Positions 9,143-16,958 of a stretch of DNA of 40,557 bases are shown here, piece by piece (the stretch's first letter is position 1; each line of letters opens with the position of its first letter). Origin of the DNA: CAYGGE01 sp966250865 (GTDB lineage: Bacteria > Patescibacteriota > UBA1384 > CAYGGE01); the NCBI GenBank assembly GCA_966250865.1, contig CBINIT010000005.1:1-40557 (forward strand). The letters run 5' to 3'. A program made the translations under genes and the position numbers. The notes beneath the pieces were generated by a model. The model made no database searches and was not told the DNA's origin. It worked only from the letters and a program-made list of their open reading frames with translations.

Positions 9143-9768
9143 GATGGTAGGGGGCTAATCGATACCTCTCCGGTCTCAATGGGGTTATACGTTTGATACA
9201 ACATCTTCGCCACCTCTTCCTTGCTGGCAATCGTTACTTCGAGCCCAATGCCGGCGAGGCCTTGGCGAATTGACTCAGCTCGTTCGGCAAGTTTGGCTTT
9301 GGCAGATTGAAACTCGGGGTCGCCAACGGTGACCGTCTGCTCTTTAAAGAGCTGGCCAAACAGACTTCGAGTTCGAGCTGCTGCTGTAGCATACGGTATA
9401 ATGACGAAAAAGCGTTTTTCCATGATATTGCCAAGCGCGATGAGCCGAGTAATAAACTCGAGGTAGTCGAGCATCTGCGCCTTCAGCGCGGTATTTGCGG
9501 TCTGATCGGCCTTTTCTTTAAGTTTGGTGAGATAGGCGGTGAGATCAAGCTGGCGTGACTGTACAACAACCTGAATAGGAAACTGGAGGGAGTTCAAAAA
9601 CGCCTGGTACTGGTAAATAATCGCTGCCTGCTCTTGTTCGCTTTTCAGGGCAAAGTTGAGCGCGGTGACCGTTAAGATTTGACGTACCTCGCCGTTGCGG
9701 AGAATGAGGCAGTTGTCTCGGATGTCGGCAATATTGAGGTAGTGTTGCGTAGCCGGTGCTCTGAGCAT
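9139..9768 (-). CDS. VirB4 N-terminal-domain protein (split VirB4/TraC)
   Basis: The protein has 209 residues and no signal peptide. It opens with a beta-rich stretch (LNIADIRDNCLILRNGEVRQ, then LTVTALNFALKS) like the first domain of VirB4/TraC-type ATPases, and continues with helices rich in charged residues. It ends eight residues after QTYNPIETG, the kind of sequence that in fused proteins leads into the linker before the next domain. It has no ATP-binding motif. Its ATG shares one base with the stop of prgI (TAATG), and its TGA overlaps the start of virB4, so the three are tightly coupled. The Shine-Dalgarno AGGAGG is six bases before the start. Together with the 604-residue protein it makes 813 residues, a normal VirB4 length, so I read the pair as one split protein. 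Confidence 0.8.
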   Translation of the reverse strand: MLRAPATQHYLNIADIRDNCLILRNGEVRQILTVTALNFALKSEQEQAAIIYQYQAFLNSLQFPIQVVVQSRQLDLTAYLTKLKEKADQTANTALKAQMLDYLEFITRLIALGNIMEKRFFVIIPYATAAARTRSLFGQLFKEQTVTVGDPEFQSAKAKLAERAESIRQGLAGIGLEVTIASKEEVAKMLYQTYNPIETGEVSISPLPS

Positions 9769-10238
9769 TAGGTGCCTCCTAACGTAACCGTAACTTTACG
9801 CGCCGGCTTAGAGGGGTAGGTGCGGGGTGTTTCGGGGGTTAGGGCAGGGGCTGTTTGTGGTATTACTGGAGCTGGCGAAGCTCCGTGTTTTTTTGTTTCT
9901 TTAGCCTCACGTTCAGCGAGCAAGGTGAGGTACTGGCTAGCCGTTCGGTCTTCTTCCTCTTCAAGATCATGCCAAACCCGCTTCTTTGGTTGCTTCAAGA
10001 AGAGCAGGAGCGAAACAAAAAAGTGGCTAAAGGGCTGGTCCTGAACCTTTACTAGAGCAAACGCGAGCGAAAAGAGTGCAATGGGGATGGCGAGAACGAT
10101 AAAGAGTGCAAAATCAAACAGCACAAAACTAAACAAGATCAACGCCCCGCCAACGAGCAGGTAGATGAAATTGACAAACGTTAATGGGCCGAGGATCTTA
10201 TCTTCCTCATCAATATGCTGCGGTACCTTGTACTGCAT
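9768..10238 (-). CDS. prgI: PrgI-family inner-membrane protein (VirB3-like position)
   Basis: The protein has 156 residues. The first ten residues read MQYKVPQHID, matching the typical PrgI opening (short, 'VPQ.I..ED'). Two transmembrane helices follow at about 20-40 and 43-64, then QPFSHFF and LKQPKKRVWHDL, again typical of the family. The remaining 60 residues are a charged and then Pro/Thr/Ala-rich tail, longer than the core family. PrgI proteins occur directly before VirB4 in Gram-positive and CPR T4SS loci and probably replace VirB3 by docking the ATPase to the membrane. It is the first gene after the promoter at 10266-10274, and GGTGGGG upstream serves as the ribosome site. It overlaps the next gene by one base. 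Confidence 0.93.
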   Translation of the reverse strand: MQYKVPQHIDEEDKILGPLTFVNFIYLLVGGALILFSFVLFDFALFIVLAIPIALFSLAFALVKVQDQPFSHFFVSLLLFLKQPKKRVWHDLEEEEDRTASQYLTLLAEREAKETKKHGASPAPVIPQTAPALTPETPRTYPSKPARKVTVTLGGT

Positions 10239-10265
10239 CGTGTCCCCACCTTATTGTATGTCCGT

Positions 10266-10274
10266 ATTATACCA
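10266..10274 (-). promoter_or_regulatory. Extended -10 promoter of the prgI-virB4 operon
   Basis: On the minus strand the sequence reads TGGTATAAT, an extended -10 box (TGnTATAAT), about 28 bases before the prgI ATG. There is no good -35 box at 16-18 bases, which is common for extended -10 promoters. It lies directly after the hairpin that could end the upstream unit. Confidence 0.65.
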
Positions 10275-10280
10275 TACAAC

Positions 10281-10304
10281 TAAAGGCTCAACGAGGAGCC
10301 TTTA
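10281..10304 (-). terminator. Hairpin, probable terminator of the 144-aa gene
   Basis: Perfect 9-base arms TAAAGGCTC / GAGCCTTTA (10281-10289, 10296-10304) enclose a 6-base loop, 22 bases after the stop of the upstream gene. The following tract on the minus strand (TTTAGTTGTAT) is only moderately U-rich, so termination may be partial. The arm also lies just upstream of the prgI promoter and could act as a regulatory site. Confidence 0.55.
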
Positions 10305-10326
10305 GGAGATGTGTGCGGTCGTTGTG

Positions 10327-10761
10327 CTAATTGGTTCCAGCTGGCGAGTTCGTGCTTTCTGATGGTTTTTGTGTTTCGCTTGATTTTGCAGTGATCGCTT
10401 CAGCTAACTGTTTTGATTCGTCGACCATGCGAGCGTAACTCTCCATAAGCGCTTCAGCGACGAACAGCTCGATGTCTGGGGTTGAAACGAGAAGGTAGGC
10501 AACAACTTGTTCTCGAGGCGCATCCTGATCGAGCATCTTTTCGGCTTCTTTAAGTGCATCCTCACTAACATTCTCAAGCAAGGTGTTAAGTATGACCTGC
10601 TGTACATAGGTCTCGATGGCAGCGAGCAGTTTGCCGCGCTGGGGCTGGCCGACACTACTGAGCCCCAAATCCTCTAGGAGTCGTTTAGCGTAGTAACTAT
10701 ATTGTTCGCGGAGCTGCTCTGGGTCAAACGGCTGCGAGCCGTTACTATCTGTTGAGTCCAT
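10327..10761 (-). CDS. Small DUF5663-like helical protein
   Basis: The protein has 144 residues and is soluble. Residues about 18-112 are helical: LLEDLGLSSVGQPQRGKLL, a long helix with VQQVILNTLLENV, an acidic stretch DALKEAEKMLDQDA, and VAYLLVSTPDIELFVAEAL. This order (LG.., a run of Leu/Ile heptads, then 'FL...P.ie..v.e.l') resembles the small domain catalogued as DUF5663 and is shared with residues 30-130 of the 327-aa protein at 28855-29838. The N- and C-termini are Ser/Asn-rich and probably disordered. It has its own promoter (10782-10810), a GGGAGGA ribosome site and a hairpin after it, so it is likely a separate unit between the giant genes and prgI. The function is unknown; a small adaptor is a guess. 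Confidence 0.75.
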   Translation of the reverse strand: MDSTDSNGSQPFDPEQLREQYSYYAKRLLEDLGLSSVGQPQRGKLLAAIETYVQQVILNTLLENVSEDALKEAEKMLDQDAPREQVVAYLLVSTPDIELFVAEALMESYARMVDESKQLAEAITAKSSETQKPSESTNSPAGTN

Positions 10762-10781
10762 ATTCCTCCCTTGATAGCTTT

Positions 10782-10810
10782 AGTATACGTGCTGACTAAA
10801 TGTGATACAA
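10782..10810 (-). promoter_or_regulatory. Sigma70-like promoter of the 144-aa gene
   Basis: On the minus strand TTGTAT (10805-10810) and TATACT (10782-10787) are separated by 17 bases, with the ATG about 20 bases downstream of the -10 box. The -10 is good and the -35 weak. It lies directly after the stop of the 2043-aa gene; I see no terminator between them. Confidence 0.5.
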
Positions 10811-10820
10811 GCTTTGATCG

Positions 10821-13800
10821 TCATTTTCTGCTAGTTATATGCAGCTCGTCTTCGCTTGGTAGATCGTACGTGCTGCCGGTCCGAATTACGGTATCTTGAT
10901 AGACTGGCGCAACCTTCGGTAGATGCTTATCAAGCGCTCCCAGGACTTTTCGTATCGACTCGGCGGCTTGATGCTCGTCGTTGTAACGATGTCGCCTGAG
11001 GTAGAGGTAGAGATATTCTGCCTGTGAGGACGGTAGAGCAAGGACAAGCCGGGTTGGCGTCGGCCTGCCTACTGAGCTGAGTTGTGAAGAGGTGAACTGG
11101 ATTTGCAATATTCGCATATTAGAGTCGGGACTCAGTGGATCTTTGGCGATTACGACTTTAGCCCGGCGAAGGAGCTGCTCTTCGTTGAGGTGCTCTTGTT
11201 CGTCTTGTCGTACCATATCGCGCAATGTCTTATTAATAGGTCCGTAGATGGCCGGAGAGGTGTCGAAGAACTGTCCCATGTCCGGATCACTATAGAGCTC
11301 GTTAACGTAGCCCTTGCGAATACTGTTGGGTGTATTGCTTAGCCGCAACGTCAGCTGCGCAGGAGTGTCATCAGCCTCTTCGCTGGAGCCAAGGTCTTTG
11401 TCGCCGCCTGGAGTTATGAAAGTATTCTTTGGAATCTGGAGGGCTAGGGCATAGTGATCGAGATGTTTATCAAGGATCTCAGTAACTTGCTGTGCCTCGT
11501 AGTCGGCTAACTCTTCAGTGCCTATGCTGTGCTTCTCTGAGTTTGATGGATCGCTATAGAGACGATAGTACGGCAGCTGCGGCGATGCAGTCTTGGTAAC
11601 AACTAACGATTCACTTGCGCTATAATGGGGCCTGCCATAAGCGTCCAAAAGTCGTGAGCGGAGATAAAATACATCGTACTCCTTGTTATAGTCAATTTCT
11701 TCAACGCGCCAGATCGAGAGCTCGGTGCCTTGTGTCGTGGCTAAGATAAGCCCCTCGCCTAACTGCCGATTAGTGAGGCCTTCGTGGAGGTTATTAACCT
11801 CGACTTCTTGAAAGTAGTCTGACTTGAACAGCGGCTGGACCGGCTCCACATTCTCAAGCTCGGGGTAGGTCGGCTGCGTCTCAAGGGCTTCAGTCTCGAT
11901 AATGCCAAACTCTACACCGTTGCCAATAAGCGCTTCATCGGGGAACCACTCCGCATCCTGTGCCCATTTCTTTTGGTGTCTGAGGTAGGGAAAAGCGTAC
12001 CAGCCCCGCCCCTCATCGTCTCGCTGGGCAAGGCCCAGGTCCAGATGGCCATACTTGTCCGGCCCTGGTATACGGGCGATCGACCCAACGGCTGGTATCC
12101 CGTCGATCGGCTTGAGCAAGCCAGCGTTGAGGGTTGGAGGATTAATTTTCTCGAGTTGTTTAGGCAGGGCAACGGTGGGCGAGGGCTCAACTGGTTCGGG
12201 GTAGTGGAGCTGATGCAACAGCCCAACGGCTCGCCAGTCTTCATTGCGAATCCACTGCTCGATGGCCAAATCAGGATTTTGGTCGATCTGGCTGTTGGTA
12301 GGTGGGTGGTATTTAGCCCGTTGTACCTGGAGGCGTCTACCAATTCGCAACGGGTTGTCCCAGCCGGAAATTATTTTCGCATAGGCTTCGGCAGATGAGC
12401 GAATCCCATAGGCTGACATGTGACGGAATGCATCGGCCATATGCTTGTGACGTACCAGATCATCTGAGGATGGACGCTCTCTTTTGACGTAGTAGAGATA
12501 GTCTTTCAGTGTGGCTATAGAGTCAGCATAATTAAGGTTCTCTCCTGGGCTCAACTGGCGCAGCAAGGCCTCTTCTACCAATGGGTCTTGGAGATCTGGA
12601 TATGTGCCGTGCAGTGCCTCGATCAGTTTTGAATGCTGCTCTCGTAGCGTTTCAACGGGTTCAATGGTCCACCCTTCGACTGTTGCTGCGGGCAACGGTG
12701 CATGAAGCTTCTCAAGCACCAGGCGAGCAAATCGTGGGCCAAGGAGACCATTCTCTCGGCGAGAGGTGAGGTCTGCTAGGTAGCCTTCGCGGGTGCCGCC
12801 GTCTCTCATAAAGTCGAGATAGTGCTTCTCGATCGGCGTATTCTTAAAGTGGCCTTGGTTGAGGAGCTGGAGGGTGTAGCGCGCTTCGCGGCCGGTATTT
12901 TCTACTGCCTTGTCTTGAACTGAGACTACTTTGTCCCAGTTGGCGTTAGAAGCGTAAAATAGTGCTCTATCGGGGATATCCCAGCCGGCCTCATAAGGTG
13001 TTGTCATGGCGCTAAAGTCGGTGTTCTCCTCAAGTATCTCCCGGATGGCATCAGCGATTGCCAACATCTCTTTGACCCGTTCGACTCTTAAGGGCTCAGG
13101 ATCCCTGTCTGTTGCAACGTGGACATGTTCGATTGATCTCCCTATTGCCTCAGCGGAATAGCCTCGGCAGCTGGCGCAGACAGCGTAGTAGAGTCGGTCC
13201 GTGCTGTCTAGGCCGTTACTGAGCTCTTGATTTGTTGCGGCGGCTTCACGGATCCTGTCGATAACGGCAGCATAGCGCTCTGTCATCTCGCGGAAGGAGC
13301 TTGGCTCATCGATGGTTGTTTGAGTTTCGTCGCTTGGTTTTATCTCACTAGGACCGGGTCCCGCGGGGCCGTTACTAGCGTCTGGATTTTCATCCGATGG
13401 TGCAGAGCGGAAAATCTTGAACTGACTCATGACACTACGGGGGATGACCCAGCCCGATTCCCAGATGCCGAAGCTCGAGTTGAGGCCGTCGCAAGCCCAC
13501 TGTCCGTTTTCCTCTTCACGAATCAAGCGAAAGATTTGCGTCTCTTCCTCGTGGCGCCCAATGATGTATGTTGCTTCAAGCGGCGTGGTGTCGGTAATAG
13601 TTTCGGCAAACTTCTCCTTGGGGAAGAGCTCATCGATATGGAGTGTGGTTTCAGTCTGAAGATCTTCGAGTGTACCGTTGTACGCCTGATACTCTAAGAG
13701 CTTATTCTTGTCTAACGCCAAGACATCCTTTTCTGCTGCGCCACGAGCCAAGGTTTTGGTCTTCCAGCGACCGGTTGCAATACCGGTGGCCGTAACGTGC

Positions 13801-16800
13801 TGCTCTTCGAGCTTAAGCATGAGATTTCTCTGAGGGTGATAGAGGATATCGCCGGCATTTAAAGCGATCTGTTCTCCTTCGGCGATTGAGTGAAAGCTGC
13901 TGGGCTCAAGAATAGTCTTAGGAAGTTCAGCAATCCGCTGCTCTTGCTCGTGGCGTTGCGCTTCGTCGGCTGCAGCACGTACCCTGTCCTGTTCGGCCAG
14001 CCAGCCTTGGAGGTAGCCATATTTTTTGTTCTGGCTGAGTGTAAGAAGTATTTTCCGGGTGTCGATGTAGTGGAGCTGCGGTGTGCCTGGCTCGTTGGTG
14101 TACGCTCCTTGGAGAGTCTCCACCGACTTCAGCGCTAGAGCATCCTTAAGAACGGCAAAGTGCTCGAGAATATTCTGTCGTTTTTCTGCCGGCACTGTGG
14201 CAAGTGTGGCTCTCGCGATATCGAGCACGGTAATAACCGTCTCGCGTCCGGGCGATGGCTCGCTGGCAGCAAACGTAATAAAGGCCACCAAGCTTTTCGG
14301 ATTGAAGCCACTTTCGAGGGCCAGACTGACAGCGACCTTAACAAATGGCTTCTCGAGCTCGACTTTTTGACTACTTGTCTCGGCCATTTGAGTAAGGGCT
14401 TCAGCATGATTGGCGATGAGCCGCTCATCTGACCCAGGTTCGTAGCGGAGCTCTGGTTTGTCGAGCTCGGCGAATTGACCGCTCTCCACCAGCTTCCCAA
14501 TAAGGCCTCTTCCTTGACTAACAATTGATTCTGAGAGATCGCCTTCGCCGCCGTTTCGGACATGATAGAGGACAACGCTAGCCGCTGCGAGTTCACGTCG
14601 ATCGGCGCGCAGGCCAGCCCGGGTATCGCTCAGGTTTCGATAGGTCAGCAAGAGGCTTTGCATGATCTCACTATTACGGCCGTTTTCCTTCATGTACATC
14701 AAGACTGGGAGCCATGTAGAAGTGTCGAGGTCTTCATGCGCGTCAATCGCTTTGGCCAGAGCAAGACGGAGCTCAGCATTCTCTGGTGTATCGCTCAGGT
14801 ATTTCCCATTCTTCTCGGCAGCTACATTGATCCTACCCTGGTGCTTCTCGAGGAGAGCGCGCTCGGCCCGCTTCTTCACTTCTTCTGGATTCGGGGGGAC
14901 ATCTGCTTTAGCGGCATAGTAGACTACACCCTCACGATTCGGTACGGAGAATGACACAGGCCATAGCCCGCCCCATTCTTTAGGCCCTACATACTCCGAT
15001 GCAATACAACATCGGTCGTCCAGCTTCTCGTCTCGCTTATCAACAACCATCCACGCGCCTATCTGTGTAAAGAAGCCCTGTTCTTCAAAATCTTCTGCAC
15101 TACTAAAGCCAAGGACGAGCATACCGGGCTCAACTTGTGCATTGTTGGTTATTGGAACGTAGGAAAGTGGCTCGGCATCGGCTATATCTCTATACGGAAA
15201 TTCGGGTGAGTTTGGCGAAATAGTTTTTAATCGCGCCTCAGATTCGGTATCAATCCGCCACTCTTCGGAGGCTAATTCGTCTTTCTTGATCGTTTGACCA
15301 AGCGTCCACGTCCCCGCGAAGCGCCCTACTTTGGGGAGTCGCATAGCCTTGACGTCAAAGCTATCGATTTCCGATATTAAGTAATATTCTTGTCTTGTCG
15401 TGTTGTAGAGCACGGATCCATAGAGTAATGTGTCGGCTGATCTGCTGCCGAGCGGTTCGAGGTGGTTATATTTCTTCTCAACGGCAAGGACAGACGCTTG
15501 CTGCTCATCTTCGCGCAGCCTCCGGACTGCCCTGAGAGTTCTTCCTTTGTCCCACACTGTTTCATTCCACTGCCCTGTCGTGCGATCGAGCTCTCGTACT
15601 TTTGTGGTGAGTTGACCGCCTTGTTCCTCGGGGGCCGATTCGGCCCACGCATAGGTGTACGGTGAGGTGCGAAGCGCAATGAGATCTCCAGGGCGGATGT
15701 CGCTTGTCTTGATGAAGGTGATGCTCGGGTTAAGCCTCTCGAATTGGTTAATATCTTCTACTGGCTCGGGCGCTGCTTCGTCTGGGCTCACCTCAAGCTT
15801 GCTCTCTTCGGGTGAGACGACATTTCCGGGCTCAACGTGCAAGGAATCCACCTCAAAGTTTTTCTCGTAAAGCGGAGATTGGCTTGTTGGCTCTACAATC
15901 GCCATAATACGGTCGATATTAACAGACGTTCCGTCGAGTAGCTCAACGTTGCCCCGCAGGTCTTCGGTATGTGGGGTGTTTCGGACTAAGGCTTCTTGGC
16001 TGATGGCTATACTGACTTGGTGAGTGTCGAGCTTGGCATCAATAAACCTTGCCTCTAAGTGCTGAGGCCCCTCCTCTGGGTTGCCAATTGTAGTTCGAGC
16101 CGTCAGCTGGCCGCTATATTCCTGAATTATCCGGCGAACTTCTTTCCTATGTGCGTAGTTCGGCACATAGGAATCGAACTCTTCAAAGAGCTGCTGTTCT
16201 CCCATACTGATCGCCTGATTTTTATTGTCAACGAACTCAACCTGACCTAATGTATTGAGGCTGAAGTATTGCCAATGCCCGTCTTCGTTGGGGGTGAGTA
16301 GGGCAAAGCTCATGGTTCCTTCTATTGGTATAGGGTGAAGGATTCGGGGGGCGACTTCTTTCCCAACGATGCCTCGGAAGACGCTCTTTTCGTCTATCGG
16401 GTTATCGATACTGCTCTCGAGCCGCACAAAGTTCTGTTCTGGATAGGCATCCGCATACAGCCGCTTTGCCTCTGGAGGTTCTTCGAGAGTTTCCTCGGCT
16501 TCGGCGCCGCCGATCTCTATAGTAACTTCTTGTAGCGACCGCTCAACCTGTTGCCAAAGTTTCTGCATGACCTCAGCCTGAGTATCGTCGGGAACAGCTC
16601 GCTCGGTGGCAAAATGGTTGAGGGCTTCGCCAAGCGTGGTTATGGTTTCGCTGGTTAATTCCCATTTTTCAAGAAATTCAGCAAGAGATGCGTGCTCTGC
16701 GGCAAGCTTCTCAACGGTAGCAGTAACTTCAGCCAGCTCTTGCTCAACCTGTTGCCAAAGTTTCTGCATGACCTCAGCCTGAGTATCGTCGGGAACGGCT

Positions 16801-16952
16801 CGCTCGGTGGCAAAATGGTTGAGGGCTTCACCAAGCGTGGTTATGGTTTCACTGGTCAGCTCCCAGTCGTCACGAAGTGGCTCAAATAGTTCTTTGAGCT
16901 CATTCTTCTCCTGATTGTGTCGTAGCCCTGTTGGCTCGCCCTGTGCACTCAT
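10821..16952 (-). CDS. Giant modular protein (2043 aa), unknown function
   Basis: No signal peptide and no convincing transmembrane helix were seen. Residues 30-70 and 97-137 are an exact 41-residue repeat (starts WELTSETITTLGEAL). From about 170 on there are beta-rich modules of 60-100 residues. Examples are NPSITFIKTSDIRPGDLIAL near 410, LEPLGSRS...GSVLY near 490, and ITNNAQVEPGMLVLGF near 595, with more near 1010, 1620 and 1700. These share the pattern 'F..l....l..G..l......y.v', and two match modules of the adjacent 3015-aa protein in the same order. The stretch 690-1000 is helical with short repeats, and 1170-1560 is helical. It starts six bases after the 3015-aa gene and is co-transcribed. 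I recognise no enzyme motif. A scaffold, surface-linked or secreted T4SS substrate are all possible. Confidence 0.85.
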   Translation of the reverse strand: MSAQGEPTGLRHNQEKNELKELFEPLRDDWELTSETITTLGEALNHFATERAVPDDTQAEVMQKLWQQVEQELAEVTATVEKLAAEHASLAEFLEKWELTSETITTLGEALNHFATERAVPDDTQAEVMQKLWQQVERSLQEVTIEIGGAEAEETLEEPPEAKRLYADAYPEQNFVRLESSIDNPIDEKSVFRGIVGKEVAPRILHPIPIEGTMSFALLTPNEDGHWQYFSLNTLGQVEFVDNKNQAISMGEQQLFEEFDSYVPNYAHRKEVRRIIQEYSGQLTARTTIGNPEEGPQHLEARFIDAKLDTHQVSIAISQEALVRNTPHTEDLRGNVELLDGTSVNIDRIMAIVEPTSQSPLYEKNFEVDSLHVEPGNVVSPEESKLEVSPDEAAPEPVEDINQFERLNPSITFIKTSDIRPGDLIALRTSPYTYAWAESAPEEQGGQLTTKVRELDRTTGQWNETVWDKGRTLRAVRRLREDEQQASVLAVEKKYNHLEPLGSRSADTLLYGSVLYNTTRQEYYLISEIDSFDVKAMRLPKVGRFAGTWTLGQTIKKDELASEEWRIDTESEARLKTISPNSPEFPYRDIADAEPLSYVPITNNAQVEPGMLVLGFSSAEDFEEQGFFTQIGAWMVVDKRDEKLDDRCCIASEYVGPKEWGGLWPVSFSVPNREGVVYYAAKADVPPNPEEVKKRAERALLEKHQGRINVAAEKNGKYLSDTPENAELRLALAKAIDAHEDLDTSTWLPVLMYMKENGRNSEIMQSLLLTYRNLSDTRAGLRADRRELAAASVVLYHVRNGGEGDLSESIVSQGRGLIGKLVESGQFAELDKPELRYEPGSDERLIANHAEALTQMAETSSQKVELEKPFVKVAVSLALESGFNPKSLVAFITFAASEPSPGRETVITVLDIARATLATVPAEKRQNILEHFAVLKDALALKSVETLQGAYTNEPGTPQLHYIDTRKILLTLSQNKKYGYLQGWLAEQDRVRAAADEAQRHEQEQRIAELPKTILEPSSFHSIAEGEQIALNAGDILYHPQRNLMLKLEEQHVTATGIATGRWKTKTLARGAAEKDVLALDKNKLLEYQAYNGTLEDLQTETTLHIDELFPKEKFAETITDTTPLEATYIIGRHEEETQIFRLIREEENGQWACDGLNSSFGIWESGWVIPRSVMSQFKIFRSAPSDENPDASNGPAGPGPSEIKPSDETQTTIDEPSSFREMTERYAAVIDRIREAAATNQELSNGLDSTDRLYYAVCASCRGYSAEAIGRSIEHVHVATDRDPEPLRVERVKEMLAIADAIREILEENTDFSAMTTPYEAGWDIPDRALFYASNANWDKVVSVQDKAVENTGREARYTLQLLNQGHFKNTPIEKHYLDFMRDGGTREGYLADLTSRRENGLLGPRFARLVLEKLHAPLPAATVEGWTIEPVETLREQHSKLIEALHGTYPDLQDPLVEEALLRQLSPGENLNYADSIATLKDYLYYVKRERPSSDDLVRHKHMADAFRHMSAYGIRSSAEAYAKIISGWDNPLRIGRRLQVQRAKYHPPTNSQIDQNPDLAIEQWIRNEDWRAVGLLHQLHYPEPVEPSPTVALPKQLEKINPPTLNAGLLKPIDGIPAVGSIARIPGPDKYGHLDLGLAQRDDEGRGWYAFPYLRHQKKWAQDAEWFPDEALIGNGVEFGIIETEALETQPTYPELENVEPVQPLFKSDYFQEVEVNNLHEGLTNRQLGEGLILATTQGTELSIWRVEEIDYNKEYDVFYLRSRLLDAYGRPHYSASESLVVTKTASPQLPYYRLYSDPSNSEKHSIGTEELADYEAQQVTEILDKHLDHYALALQIPKNTFITPGGDKDLGSSEEADDTPAQLTLRLSNTPNSIRKGYVNELYSDPDMGQFFDTSPAIYGPINKTLRDMVRQDEQEHLNEEQLLRRAKVVIAKDPLSPDSNMRILQIQFTSSQLSSVGRPTPTRLVLALPSSQAEYLYLYLRRHRYNDEHQAAESIRKVLGALDKHLPKVAPVYQDTVIRTGSTYDLPSEDELHITSRK
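16542..16664 (-). repeat. Direct repeat copy B inside the 2043-aa gene
   Basis: This encodes residues 97-137. It is about 95% identical at DNA level to 16743-16865 (offset 201 bases, 67 codons). The six differences I count are all synonymous. Confidence 0.9.
16743..16865 (-). repeat. Direct repeat copy A inside the 2043-aa gene
   Basis: This encodes residues 30-70, identical in protein sequence to copy B. The 26 residues between the copies are unrelated, charged and helical. Confidence 0.9.
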
Positions 16953-16958
16953 GGCTAC

